This document shows positions 41,201 to 52,076 of a DNA stretch of 57,251 bases, piece by piece. Below the pieces are notes generated by a model. It was not told the origin of the DNA. It saw only the letters and a program-made list of their open reading frames with translations, and did no database searches. Position 1 is the first letter of the stretch, and each line of letters starts with the position of its first letter. Location: NCBI RefSeq assembly GCF_000720185.1, contig NZ_JOIY01000045.1, positions 1 to 57,251 on the forward strand. Reading direction: 5' to 3'. The position numbers and the translations under genes are program-made. This DNA is from Streptomyces sp. NRRL S-340. GTDB lineage: Bacteria > Actinomycetota > Actinomycetes > Streptomycetales > Streptomycetaceae.

Positions 41201-42251
41201 GCGCACGGGCCGGCTCGCCCGGGGCCACCTCGACGACCGTGACCCCCTGCAGGCCCTCGGGGCCCGCGAGCACGCCGTCCGCGGGCAGTGACACGCCGTC
41301 CACGAAGACGACGATGTGCGGTTCGTCGGGCAGCGGTGCCGCGTTCGGATGGAAGCGGGGGCGTCCGGTGAGCCGGGCGGACAGCAGCTCCTCCAGCTCG
41401 CGGCCGTCCCCGCTGATCAGCCGGCGGCTGCCCGCGCCGTCGACGGCGCCCGCCGCCTGGGCGTGCGGCAGCCACTTGGCCCACTCCCAGTGGGCCGGCG
41501 CGTCCCCGCCCGCCGCCACGGCGAGGACGAGGTCCTGCGGTGAGTGCAGGGCGGCGAGCGAGGCGGCCAGCGCCCGCGCCGAGGAACGCACCGCCTGCGG
41601 TTCGCCGCTGAGGGTGACGTGGTGGAAGGCGCGCAGGGAGATCGCCATCGGCAGGTCGTCCAGCGTGCCGTGGACGGCGAGGAAGCGCCGCAGCGCGCCC
41701 GCCGTCAACGGCTCCAGCTGCTCCACCGGGGCGGTCTCCGGGGCGACCAGGGCAGTGGCGAGCGCCTGCGGGCCCAGACCGACGCGGATCTGCGCGAAGT
41801 CCTCGTCGCCCGGCCGCCGTTCCCACACCCGGCTGCCCTCGGCGACCAGCGCCCACAACTGGTCGGGGGAGGGGTGGAGGTAGTACTGCGCGTCGCGCTG
41901 CGCACGCGCGGTGTCCAGGGCCGCGCGCCGGGTCTGCGCGAGGTAGCTCAGGTAGTCGCGGCGCAGGTCCGCCAGCTGGCCCTGGGAACCGCGCCGGAAA
42001 CGCACCACCATCGCGACGGACATCGCCACCGTCGAGGCGATCATCACCATGCCCATGATCTTCATGAACGGCTGGCCGTTGGTGAAGAAGAACACCACCG
42101 AGCCGCCCATGCCCAGCGTGGGCAGCAACTGCATCAGGACGCTCTCCTGGTGCCCGCGCGGCAGCTCGGGCGGAGGCTGCAGGAAGACTTCCTCCGTGGG
42201 CACTTCGGACGGCAGCGCCCTCGGCGGGCGCTTGACGACGATGTGGCTCAC
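38286..42251 (-). CDS. eccC: Type VII secretion ATPase EccC
   Basis: 1321 residues, single-chain form. After a cytoplasmic segment, two membrane helices lie at about 45-85. Three FtsK/SpoIIIE-type ATPase domains follow, with Walker A lysines at 479 (GATGSGKS), 837 (GGPQSGKS) and 1125 (GESESGKS). The first has a full Walker B (LVLVIDEFSEL); the second has FLVIDGWGSF and the third VYVVVDDYDLV, so only the first looks fully catalytic, as in known EccC. It binds the YxxxD tail of substrates and powers export. The GTG start at 42251 follows GGTGAG. Divergent from eccD. Confidence 0.95.
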   Translation of the reverse strand: MSHIVVKRPPRALPSEVPTEEVFLQPPPELPRGHQESVLMQLLPTLGMGGSVVFFFTNGQPFMKIMGMVMIASTVAMSVAMVVRFRRGSQGQLADLRRDYLSYLAQTRRAALDTARAQRDAQYYLHPSPDQLWALVAEGSRVWERRPGDEDFAQIRVGLGPQALATALVAPETAPVEQLEPLTAGALRRFLAVHGTLDDLPMAISLRAFHHVTLSGEPQAVRSSARALAASLAALHSPQDLVLAVAAGGDAPAHWEWAKWLPHAQAAGAVDGAGSRRLISGDGRELEELLSARLTGRPRFHPNAAPLPDEPHIVVFVDGVSLPADGVLAGPEGLQGVTVVEVAPGEPARAPGDLSVVVGGGSLRLESPDGSVYEGTADALSYESAEALARQLAPLRMAAGRDDDEPLLANLEFTDLLGLGDAASVDTRRTWRPRALAERLRVPIGVGEDGRPVMLDLKEAAQEGMGPHGLCVGATGSGKSELLRTLVLGLAVTHSSETLNFVLADFKGGATFAGMAQMPHVAAVITNLADDLTLVDRMGDSIRGELNRRQEMLRDAGNYANIHDYEKARAAGAPLQPIPSLVLVIDEFSELLTAKPDFIEMFVQIGRIGRSLGVHLLLASQRLEEGRLRGLETYLSYRIGLRTFSAAESRAALGVPDAYELPNVPGSGFLKFGTDEMVRFKAAYVSGVYRSGAQQPPVAGGTLPVDRRPVLFTAAEVPVRYAPVPRPRAGTGPEVDEALADTVLDVIVRRLEAQGPAAHQVWLPPLDSPPALDGLLPGLTAVRGRGLTQPGYEGAGRLVVPVGLVDKPYEQRRDPLWVDFSGAAGHMQIVGGPQSGKSTLLRSLISAFALTHTPHEVQFYGLDFGGGGMAAVAGLPHVGGVASRLDPERVRRTVAEVYGVMTRREEYFRSSGIASIADFRSRRARGEISVTDQPWGDVFLVIDGWGSFRTDYEALEAIVLDIAARGLGYGIHVILTASRSMEVRANIKDHLMNRLELRLGDTMDSEIDRKVAANVPAGVPGRGVSPQKLHFMAAVPRIDGLTSDTDLAAATQALAAEVSRHWQEPGAPGVRLLPRELPAGELPAGDRFPQRGVAFALDEDNLEPVFVDFEQDPFFLVFGESESGKSNLLRLLIKQLSERYSGDECKFFVVDNRRTLLDVTPASHLAEYIPMSNSMEHHMAALADLMQRRTPTAEVTARQLRERSWWRGPTVYVVVDDYDLVSTSSGNPLGGLTELLPFARDVGVRFIIARSTAGAGRASYESFMQRMTELGAQGVVLAGDPSEGDLLGGVRPRPMPAGRGIFVSRRRGRPLVQTGLVPERY

Positions 42252-42590
42252 TGCTCACCAATTCCCATGCCGGGCCCGAGGGTCCCGTCCGCCACCCCGT
42301 GTCAGGCGGACGCCGTCATCCCGAGCCGGGAGACGCAGGCCGCCGCGTGATCCTACTGACTTCGCCCGACACCAAGGGGCGGTAGGGTGCCGGGGGTTCG
42401 CGTGAGCACACGCGTGACCGGCCGGAAAACGGGGGCATTCCATGGCATGTGGAGCGGTATGCCGTCCCGCCGGCGGGCCCCGCGGAGCCCTTCCGCCGTA
42501 CCCCGCGCCTCGCCGGAGCCGCGGACCGGACAGCGCGCCGCGGGTCCTTCACACCACTGACGCAGATTCATCACCGAGGGGGAGCAGCAG
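42252..42590. promoter_or_regulatory. Divergent eccC/eccD control region
   Basis: 339 bases between divergent genes, with no supportable gene inside. TAGGGT at 42383-42388 is a good -10 candidate on the plus strand; the -35 is poor. A GTGAGCACACGCGTG stretch at ~42402-42416 is partly self-complementary. The eccD Shine-Dalgarno GGGGGAGCAG is clear, ending just before 42591. Confidence 0.4.
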
Positions 42591-44105
42591 GTGAGCATGA
42601 CGGCCTCCGCGACAGCCGGCGGGGCGGGCGGCCCCGGCACGGGTGTGCCCGCCGGGACCGGGACCGGGCTCGGCTTCTGCCGGGTCACCATCGTCGCGCC
42701 CGACAGCCGGATCGACGTGGCCCTGCCCGACGACATCCCGGTCGCCGACATCCACCCGGAGATCCTCCGGCTCTCCCGGCAGAGCCCCGCCGAGGGCGCG
42801 CCCGTCGGCTACCACCTCGTCCGCAGGGACGGCACGGTCCTCGACAGCTCCCGCTCGTTCGCCGCGCAGCGCATTCTCGACGGCGAACTGCTCACCCTGC
42901 GGCCCTTCTCCGACTCCCTGCCCCCCGCCGTCTTCGACGACGTGTCCGACGCCGTCGCCTCCGCGGTGACCCGCGACCACACCCTGTGGAGCGGTGACCT
43001 GACGCGGGCCGCCGGACTCGTCGGCGGGGGTGTGCTGCCCGCCCTGCTCGCCTTCGTCGCCTGGACCGCCGACCCGCGCCACGACATGCACAGCCTCCCG
43101 GGCGTCCTCGCGGCGGTGGCAGGGGTGCTCCTGCTCGTGCTCGCCTGCGTACGCGCCCGGGTGTACGACGACCGCGCCTCGGCCGTCGCCCTGGGGCTGG
43201 GCGCCCTGCCCAACGCCGGCGTCGCGGGGTCGGGGCTGCTGCCGCTCGCCGACGGACAGGGCATCGGGAAGCTGCAGTTCCTGCTGGCCTGCGTCGCCGT
43301 CCTGCTGGCCTCGGTGGTCCTCACCCTGTGCGCACCGAGCGGGGACGGGCCCTTCGTCGCGTTCGTCCTCGCGGGCGCCATCAGCTCGCTCGCGGTGTTC
43401 GCGGCGATCCTCGCGCACTGGACGCCGTCACAGACCGCAGCGCTGTGCGCGCCGGCCGCCGTCGGGGCCCTGGCCTTCCTGCCGGGCATGTCGATGCGCT
43501 TCGCCCGGCTGCCCATCGGCTTCGACCCGCCGGACACCGCCCCGCGGCCCGCCTACGGCACGGATGCCACGGACCCCGAACCGGTCGACGCCGAGCGGAT
43601 CGCCGCCCAGGCGCGCCGCGGCCACGAACTCCTCGTCGGCCTGGTCGGCGGCTGCGCCGTCACCGCCGTCGGGGCGTCGGCGGTGCTCGGCTTCTCGCAC
43701 GACGGCCGGGCCCAGCTGCTCGCCCTGGCCACCGGGCTCGCCCTGCTGACGCGGGCGCAGCTCTTCCGCTACACCGCCCAGGTCGCGCCCGTGCTGGCCG
43801 CGGGGCTCAGCGCGCTCGTCCTGCTCGGCCTGGGACTGGCGCTCGACCCGCCGCGCGCGGTCGTCACCGCGGCCCTGCGCGGCGACCGCGGCGACCTCGA
43901 CATCAGGACCGTCTGGCTCGTCGCGGCGATCGCGGCGGCGGCCGCCCTCGTCACCGCGATCGGCCTCATCGTGCCGCGCAGCGGACTCAGTCCGTTCTGG
44001 GGCCGCTTCATGGAGATCGCCGAGGGCTTCGTCCTGCTGACACTGGTGCCCCTGGCCCTCGCCGTCTTCGACGTGTACGCGACCGTCCGGTCGATGACCA
44101 GCTGA
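42591..44105 (+). CDS. eccD: Type VII secretion integral membrane protein EccD
   Basis: 504 residues. Residues ~20-105 are the cytoplasmic ubiquitin-like domain (CRVTIVAPDSRIDVALPDDIPVADI). From ~135 on there are about eleven membrane helices, matching the EccD channel family. A soluble loop (~300-345) separates two groups of helices. EccD dimers form the transmembrane vestibule of the ESX pore. The GTG start follows GGGGGAGCAG; an ATG three codons on is an alternative. The beta-propeller gene follows in the same direction. Confidence 0.92.
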   Translation: MSMTASATAGGAGGPGTGVPAGTGTGLGFCRVTIVAPDSRIDVALPDDIPVADIHPEILRLSRQSPAEGAPVGYHLVRRDGTVLDSSRSFAAQRILDGELLTLRPFSDSLPPAVFDDVSDAVASAVTRDHTLWSGDLTRAAGLVGGGVLPALLAFVAWTADPRHDMHSLPGVLAAVAGVLLLVLACVRARVYDDRASAVALGLGALPNAGVAGSGLLPLADGQGIGKLQFLLACVAVLLASVVLTLCAPSGDGPFVAFVLAGAISSLAVFAAILAHWTPSQTAALCAPAAVGALAFLPGMSMRFARLPIGFDPPDTAPRPAYGTDATDPEPVDAERIAAQARRGHELLVGLVGGCAVTAVGASAVLGFSHDGRAQLLALATGLALLTRAQLFRYTAQVAPVLAAGLSALVLLGLGLALDPPRAVVTAALRGDRGDLDIRTVWLVAAIAAAAALVTAIGLIVPRSGLSPFWGRFMEIAEGFVLLTLVPLALAVFDVYATVRSMTS

Positions 44106-44237
44106 CCCGGCCGCCCGGCGGTGCGGCACGCGCGCGTGCCGCACCCGCTGCCCCATGCCCGGACGCCCCGCGCCGCCCGCCAGGGACGGCCGGCCGCCCC
44201 TGGCACAGGCCACCCCCGCACGAAGGGATCTCCTCGC

Positions 44238-45743
44238 GTGAGCTTCGGCCCACCACCGTCCGCCTACACCCAGTCCGCCCTGGCCGCGGACCAGAACCGC
44301 AGACGCCGCCGCATCCGGATGCTGGGAGCCGTGGCCGTCGTCGTGGCCGCCGCCGTCGGCGTCGGCGGCTGGATCCTGTCGTCCACGGGGGACGAGGGGG
44401 CATCCGCCGACCCGAAGCCGTCGGCCACCGCACAGAGCCCGGACGACATCCGGGAGCTGACGGAGAAGACCCCCGCTTCCCCCGAAGGCCGGCTGCTGGT
44501 CGAGTACAGGGAGGGCAACCTCGCCAAGACGGTCAAGGGCGACCCCCGGTACGCCCCGGGCACCTGGGCCACGGACAAGGTGCTCGCCAAGGGCATGGCC
44601 GACCGGATCGAGGGTCTCACCACCGCGGCCACCGGCCCGGAGAAGGCCTGGACCCTGCGTCTCGACGGCCATCTCTGCGCCACCAGCAAGCACATCACCG
44701 CGGACGGCCGTACGGCGGTCGTCGTCCAGCCCAAGAAGTCCGGCACCGTGGCGCAACGGGGCGTCTGCGACGAGGTGGTGTTCTTCGACGTGAACACCGG
44801 CAAGAAGCTGTGGCAGGCGAAGATGCCCTCGGCCGCCTCCGCCTTCGTGACCAACACGAACCTGACCATGACCAAGGGCGTCGTCGCCGTCGCCTGGGGC
44901 GGCGGTTCGGTGGCCTACGACATGAAGAGCGGCAAGCAGCTCTGGAACAGCACGACGGTCTCCGCCTGCGAGGACAACGGCTTCGCGGGCGGCCGGGCCC
45001 TGCTGGTCCTGGAAGAGTGCGGCGCCCAGTCGCCCAATCCCACCTACCGGGTCGAGAAGCTGGACCCGCGTACCGGAAAGCCCCTGTGGACGTACAAGGT
45101 GGCGAACGGGGTCGAGGACGTCTACCTGCCCTCCTCCGACCCGCCGGTGCTCGCCGTCGCCGCCGGCGACAGCTCGGTGACCGACCTGATCACGCTCGAC
45201 GGCGCCGGCAAGCGCCTGGCCACCATCTCCCTCACCGGCTACGACCCCAAGTGCGGCGAACGTGACTTCGGCGCCGGGTTCTTCGGGACGGTGGAGTACT
45301 GCGACGGCGTGGTCGTCGGACGCGACCAGGTGTACGTGGTCAGCAAGGAGACCACCGAGCTGCGCCAGGCGGCCAACTGGATCGTGGCCTTCGACGTCAC
45401 GACCGGGAAGGCGGGCCGCAAGCTGGACGCCCGGCCCTCCCAGCCGCTCACCCCGCTGCAGGCCGACGGGGACGCCCTGCTGGTGTTCCGGCGCAGCTAC
45501 TCCGAGGTCGAGCCGTCCTCGGTCCTCACCTGGGACCCGCGCACCGGCAAGGAGACACCGTTCCTCCTCTTCGGGTTCCCGGCGGACGACGAGGGAGACT
45601 TCGCCGACATCGAGCACTCGGACATCCTGGTCGCGCAGGGCCGGGTCTACTTCGCCAAGCGTGAGCTGACCGCCGACGACAAGCACCCCACCTACCCGGT
45701 GGACGCCGTCCTCGGCATCGGCAGCGCGGCCGCGCGGCACTGA
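44238..45743 (+). CDS. Membrane-anchored PQQ-like beta-propeller protein of the ESX locus
   Basis: 501 residues from GTG 44238 with AAGGGA upstream. A short Pro-rich cytoplasmic head and RRRRRIR precede a single membrane helix (~27-47), so the rest is outside the cell. The body has repeated propeller blades (VFFDVNTGKKLWQAK, VAYDMKSGKQLWNST, EKLDPRTGKPLWTYK, IVAFDVTTGKAGRK, VLTWDPRTGKE), about six, and six to eight cysteines that may pair. No PQQ-enzyme active site is evident. The position directly after eccD suggests an extracellular ESX accessory specific to actinomycetes outside Mycobacterium. Exact role unknown. Confidence 0.82.
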   Translation: MSFGPPPSAYTQSALAADQNRRRRRIRMLGAVAVVVAAAVGVGGWILSSTGDEGASADPKPSATAQSPDDIRELTEKTPASPEGRLLVEYREGNLAKTVKGDPRYAPGTWATDKVLAKGMADRIEGLTTAATGPEKAWTLRLDGHLCATSKHITADGRTAVVVQPKKSGTVAQRGVCDEVVFFDVNTGKKLWQAKMPSAASAFVTNTNLTMTKGVVAVAWGGGSVAYDMKSGKQLWNSTTVSACEDNGFAGGRALLVLEECGAQSPNPTYRVEKLDPRTGKPLWTYKVANGVEDVYLPSSDPPVLAVAAGDSSVTDLITLDGAGKRLATISLTGYDPKCGERDFGAGFFGTVEYCDGVVVGRDQVYVVSKETTELRQAANWIVAFDVTTGKAGRKLDARPSQPLTPLQADGDALLVFRRSYSEVEPSSVLTWDPRTGKETPFLLFGFPADDEGDFADIEHSDILVAQGRVYFAKRELTADDKHPTYPVDAVLGIGSAAARH

Positions 45744-45760
45744 CCGGCCCCACCGGACAG

Positions 45761-45798
45761 GGGGAGGGGCGGCGCGCAACCCCGCGCCGCCCCTCCCC
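45761..45798. terminator. Bidirectional terminator between propeller gene and DUF397 gene
   Basis: A perfect 16-bp GC stem (45761-45776 with 45783-45798) and a six-base loop, placed between two converging genes. Confidence 0.9.
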
Positions 45799-45815
45799 GT
45801 CCGTCGGCCGGACCG

Positions 45816-46115
45816 CTACTCCGCCGCCGCCCCGAGCCCCCCGTTGTGCTCGGCCGGCTCCAGATCGAACTCGCCGTCGCGTGCCCCGAGCACGAACGCC
45901 CGCCACTCCGCCTCCGTGTAGCGCAGCACCGTGTCGTGGTCGAGGGACGACCGCATGGCCACGGCACCGCCCGGCAGGTAGGCGATCTCGACGCGCTCCT
46001 CGTGCTGCTCCGTGCCCGGCGCGCAGTGCCACTCCACGCCGGAGATGTCGAGCGCGTACAGTTCGTCGCGCTCGCGCTCCTTGCGTGCCTTGATCTCCGC
46101 TTCCGTCTCCGCCAT
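45816..46115 (-). CDS. DUF397 protein
   Basis: 99 residues. A charged helical head (AETEAEIKARKERERDELYALD) precedes a DUF397 core: VEWHCAPGTEQHEERVEIAYLPGGAVAMRSSLDHDTVLRYTEAEWRAFV is the family pattern, with the WRAF motif near the end. DUF397 proteins in Streptomyces usually accompany an XRE-type regulator and act with it in development; no such regulator lies next to this one. AAGGGG lies upstream of the ATG. It converges on the propeller gene and diverges from rpsO. Confidence 0.88.
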   Translation of the reverse strand: MAETEAEIKARKERERDELYALDISGVEWHCAPGTEQHEERVEIAYLPGGAVAMRSSLDHDTVLRYTEAEWRAFVLGARDGEFDLEPAEHNGGLGAAAE

Positions 46116-46206
46116 CTCGCAGCGACCCCTTCCCGACGTACGTACACGGTGCCAGCGCTCACCCTAGGCCCTGGGGCGCGCGGCGCGGGGCGTTCGGGAA
46201 ACCGGG

Positions 46207-46236
46207 TGAAGGGCGGCCTCCACCGCCTGGTAACCT
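46207..46236 (+). promoter_or_regulatory. Possible rpsO promoter
   Basis: TGAAGG (46207-46212) and TAACCT (46231-46236) are 18 bases apart, ~160 bases upstream of rpsO. The leader between contains a small ccccag/ctgggg hairpin near 46340-46365 that could be a site for S15 autoregulation, which is inferred only from other bacteria. Confidence 0.4.
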
Positions 46237-46398
46237 GGTCGACGGCCGTTTGTGTACGCACCCCCGGCGCCGTCGCAGGCAACCCTGCGGGCCCTGGAGA
46301 TCGCGCCCAGCGGACCCCGCCTCCCGAGTCACGGAAGCTCCCCAGAGACACAGAGCTGGGGCACTCGGTGGCCACTTGCAGACCATGAAGGAGTACGC

Positions 46399-46686
46399 GT
46401 GTCGCTCGACGCCGCTACGAAGAAGCAGATCATCGGCGAGTTCGGTACCAAGGAGGGTGACACCGGCTCCCCCGAGGTCCAGGTCGCCCTGCTGTCCCGT
46501 CGGATCTCCGACCTGACCGAGCACCTCAAGACCCACAAGCACGACCACCACTCCCGTCGTGGCCTGCTGATCCTGGTCGGTCAGCGCCGTCGCCTGCTGC
46601 AGTACCTGGCGAAGAAGGACATCCAGCGCTTCCGTGCGCTGGTCGACCGCCTCGGCATCCGCCGCGGTGCGGCGGGCGCCAAGTAG
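46399..46686 (+). CDS. rpsO: 30S ribosomal protein S15
   Basis: 95 residues with the full S15 sequence: [35 protein letters not shown] and [17 protein letters not shown]15 binds 16S rRNA helices 20-22 as a primary assembly protein. GAAGGAG lies six bases before GTG 46399. It is followed by an RNase III-type hairpin and by pnp, an order conserved across bacteria. Confidence 0.98.
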   Translation: MSLDAATKKQIIGEFGTKEGDTGSPEVQVALLSRRISDLTEHLKTHKHDHHSRRGLLILVGQRRRLLQYLAKKDIQRFRALVDRLGIRRGAAGAK

Positions 46687-46695
46687 GACGCCGTG

Positions 46696-46735
46696 AAGGG
46701 AGCGGTTCCCGGTCAGGATCGGGGGCCGCTCCCTT
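46696..46735 (+). promoter_or_regulatory. rpsO-pnp intergenic hairpin
   Basis: A 15-bp stem (46696-46710 with 46721-46735, two U-G pairs) and ten-base loop, ending in ttt. It starts nine bases after rpsO. In S. coelicolor the rpsO-pnp transcript is known to be cut by RNase III in this intergenic hairpin; here it could both terminate rpsO mRNA and mark a processing site. Confidence 0.75.
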
Positions 46736-47104
46736 TGCCGTACGTGCGGCGGGCTCGCCGCGGGTACGGAGAACTCCGCCGGATGTGCGGAAACGTGCGG
46801 AGTGTCACTCACGCTTTGTAGTGTGGTAGCACGACGCACGACGTACGGCATGGAACGCGGTACGGAACAGTACGCATAGACGTGCGAAAGCGCGGTACGA
46901 ATCCGTACGCGCCCAGCACGCACACAGAACGAGGAGGAGCGCACCTCGCCGCCGCCGGTCCTCGGTAGTGGCCCCCGGGCGATGTGAGCCCCGGGTGCTT
47001 CGATCGAAGACCGGCCCGCACCAGACGGAGCGCTTCTCCGCCACCGTCCCCCCGCCACACGGGCGAGGCGGGACGAAAGACGACAAGTAACGGAGAAAAC
47101 GCTG
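46736..47104 (+). promoter_or_regulatory. pnp leader/promoter region with GTAC-rich segment
   Basis: No gene is supported here. Seven GTAC tetramers fall between 46740 and 46908, including GTACG-aatc-CGTAC, unusual clustering for this composition. The segment 46800-46900 is less GC-rich than its surroundings and is where a pnp promoter is expected; I cannot choose -35/-10 boxes with confidence. Further down, cccgggc and gccccggg near 46975-46997 and CTTCGATCGAAG at ~46998-47009 can form hairpins. Confidence 0.45.
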
Positions 47105-49320
47105 GTGGAGAACGAGACCCACTACGCCGAAGCCGTCATCGACAACGGTTCCTTCGGCACCCGCACCATCCGCTTCGAGACGGGCCGCCTGGCCAAGCAG
47201 GCCGCCGGCTCCGCCGTGGCCTACCTGGACGACGACACCATGGTGCTGTCGGCGACCACCGCCTCGAAGAACCCCAAGGACCAGCTCGACTTCTTCCCCC
47301 TCACGGTGGACGTCGAGGAGCGGATGTACGCCGCCGGCAAGATCCCCGGCAGCTTCTTCCGCCGCGAGGGCCGGCCCAGCGAGGACGCGATCCTCACCTG
47401 CCGCCTGATCGACCGCCCGCTGCGCCCGTCCTTCAAGAAGGGCCTGCGCAACGAGATCCAGGTCGTGTGCACGGTCATGGCGCTCAACCCCGACCACCTG
47501 TACGACGTGGTCGCGATCAACGCCGCCTCCGCCTCGACGCAGCTGGCCGGCCTGCCCTTCTCCGGCCCGATCGGCGGCGTCCGCGTCGCGCTGATCAACG
47601 GCCAGTGGGTCGCGTTCCCGACCCACAGCGAGCTGGAGGACGCCGTCTTCGACATGGTCGTCGCCGGCCGCGTCCTGGAGGACGGCGACGTCGCGATCAT
47701 GATGGTCGAGGCCGAGGCCACCGAGAAGACCATCCAGCTGGTCAAGGGCGGCGCCGAGGCTCCCACCGAGGAGGTCGTCGCCGCCGGTCTGGAGGCCGCG
47801 AAGCCCTTCATCAAGGTGCTGTGCAAGGCCCAGTCGGACCTCGCCGCCAAGGCCGCCAAGCCCACCGGCGAGTTCCCGATCTTCCTCGACTACCAGGACG
47901 ACGTCCTGGAGGCGCTCACCGGTGCCGTCCGCCCCGAGCTGGCCCAGGCGCTCACCATCGCCGGCAAGCAGGAGCGCGAGGCCGAGCTGGACCGCGTCAA
48001 GGGCCTGGCCGCCGAGAAGCTCCTGCCGGAGTTCGAGGGCCGCGAGAAGGAGATCTCCGCCGCGTACCGCGCGCTGACCAAGCAGCTGGTCCGCGAGCGC
48101 GTCATCAAGGAGAAGAAGCGCATCGACGGCCGCGGCGTCACGGACATCCGTACGCTCGCCGCCGAGGTCGAGGCCATCCCGCGGGTGCACGGCTCGGCGC
48201 TGTTCGAGCGTGGCGAGACCCAGATCCTGGGCGTCACCACCCTCAACATGCTCCGCATGGAGCAGCAGCTGGACACCCTCTCCCCGGTGACCCGCAAGCG
48301 CTACATGCACAACTACAACTTCCCGCCGTACTCCACCGGTGAGACCGGCCGCGTCGGCTCCCCCAAGCGCCGCGAGATCGGCCACGGCGCCCTCGCCGAG
48401 CGCGCGCTCGTGCCGGTGCTGCCCACCCGCGAGGAGTTCCCCTACGCGATCCGCCAGGTGTCCGAGGCCCTCGGCTCCAACGGTTCGACGTCCATGGGCT
48501 CGGTCTGCGCCTCCACCATGTCGCTGCTGAACGCCGGTGTGCCGCTGAAGGCCCCCGTCGCCGGTATCGCCATGGGCCTGATCTCCCAGGAGATCGAGGG
48601 CGAGACGCACTACGTCACCCTCACCGACATCCTCGGTGCGGAGGACGCCTTCGGCGACATGGACTTCAAGGTCGCCGGCACCAAGGAGTTCGTCACCGCC
48701 CTCCAGCTCGACACCAAGCTGGACGGCATCCCCGCCTCCGTCCTGGCCGCCGCCCTCAAGCAGGCCCGTGACGCCCGCCTCCACATCCTCGACGTGATGA
48801 TGGAAGCGATCGACACGCCGGACGAGATGTCCCCGAACGCGCCGCGGATCATCACCGTGAAGATCCCGGTCGACAAGATCGGCGAGGTCATCGGCCCCAA
48901 GGGCAAGATGATCAACCAGATCCAGGAGGACACCGGCGCCGAGATCACCATCGAGGACGACGGCACCATCTACATCGGTGCCGCCGACGGCCCGTCCGCC
49001 GAGGCCGCCCGCACCACGATCAACGGCATCGCCAACCCGACGATGCCCGAGGTCGGCGAGCGCTACCTGGGTACGGTCGTGAAGACGACGACCTTCGGCG
49101 CCTTCGTCTCGCTGCTGCCCGGCAAGGACGGTCTGCTGCACATCTCGCAGATCCGCAAGCTGGCCGGCGGCAAGCGCGTGGAGAACGTCGAGGACGTGCT
49201 CGGCGTGGGCCAGAAGGTCCAGGTCGAGATCGCCGAGATCGACTCCCGCGGCAAGCTCTCCCTCGTCCCCGTGATCGAGGGCGAAGAGGACGCAGAAGAG
49301 CAGAAGGACGACGCCGCCAA

Positions 49321-49324
<4 letters not shown>
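47105..49324 (+). CDS. pnp: Polyribonucleotide nucleotidyltransferase (PNPase)
   Basis: 739 residues. Two RNase PH-like domains (about 15-230 and 335-560), the second with the active-site stretch [23 protein letters not shown] and later [10 protein letters not shown], enclose an all-helical linker. A KH domain ([20 protein letters not shown]) and a C-terminal S1 domain ([28 protein letters not shown]) follow. It degrades RNA phosphorolytically and, in Streptomyces, also adds 3' tails. GGAG lies nine bases before GTG 47105. The last four bases overlap the M16 peptidase start. Confidence 0.98.
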
Positions 49325-51550
<2,226 letters not shown>

Positions 51551-51561
51551 GCCCCGAGCCC

Positions 51562-52017
51562 ATGCGCGCGAAGATCACCTACCTCGTCACGGCCGCCGTC
51601 CTCGTCTTCTACTTCGTCCTGGTCGGCAGCCGTGGCGTCCTGCTCATCGAGTCCGGCACGCTCGTGACGGTCACCTTCGGGGTCGCCGTGCTGATCCTGC
51701 CGGTGATCGGCCTGTGGTTCCTGTGGAAGAACACCCAGTTCGTCCGCAACGCCAACCGGCTCGCCGCCGAACTCGACGCCGAGGGCGGCCTGCCCGTCGA
51801 CGAACTCAAGCGCACGCCCAGCGGGCGCATCGACCGGGACTCGGCCGACGAGGTCTTCGCCAGGCGCAAGGCCGAGACGGAGGACGCTCCCGACGACTGG
51901 CGCACCTGGTTCCGCCTCGCCGTCGCCTACCACGACGCCCGCGACACGCCTCGCGCCCGCAAGGCGATGCAGCGCGCGATCGCCCTGCACGACGGCAAGC
52001 CCGTCCCGGTGGCCTGA
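51562..52017 (+). CDS. Small membrane protein with C-terminal helical (TPR-like) domain
   Basis: 151 residues: two membrane helices (~7-25 and ~34-55), then a charged cytoplasmic part. The segment DDWRTWFRLAVAYHDARDTPRARKAMQRAIAL reads as one tetratricopeptide-like repeat. It follows dapB by 11 bases and is probably in the same operon. I know it as a conserved streptomycete neighbour of dapB, without a defined function. Confidence 0.85.
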   Translation: MRAKITYLVTAAVLVFYFVLVGSRGVLLIESGTLVTVTFGVAVLILPVIGLWFLWKNTQFVRNANRLAAELDAEGGLPVDELKRTPSGRIDRDSADEVFARRKAETEDAPDDWRTWFRLAVAYHDARDTPRARKAMQRAIALHDGKPVPVA

Positions 52018-52076
52018 GCACGGCGCGGGACCACCGTCCGCCCGCCCCGGACGCGTACGCCGGGACGGGTTCCGGA

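Noticed and set aside
46809..47060. Minus-strand small frame in the pnp leader
   Set aside because: No ribosome site or domain; the region is better explained as the pnp promoter and leader.
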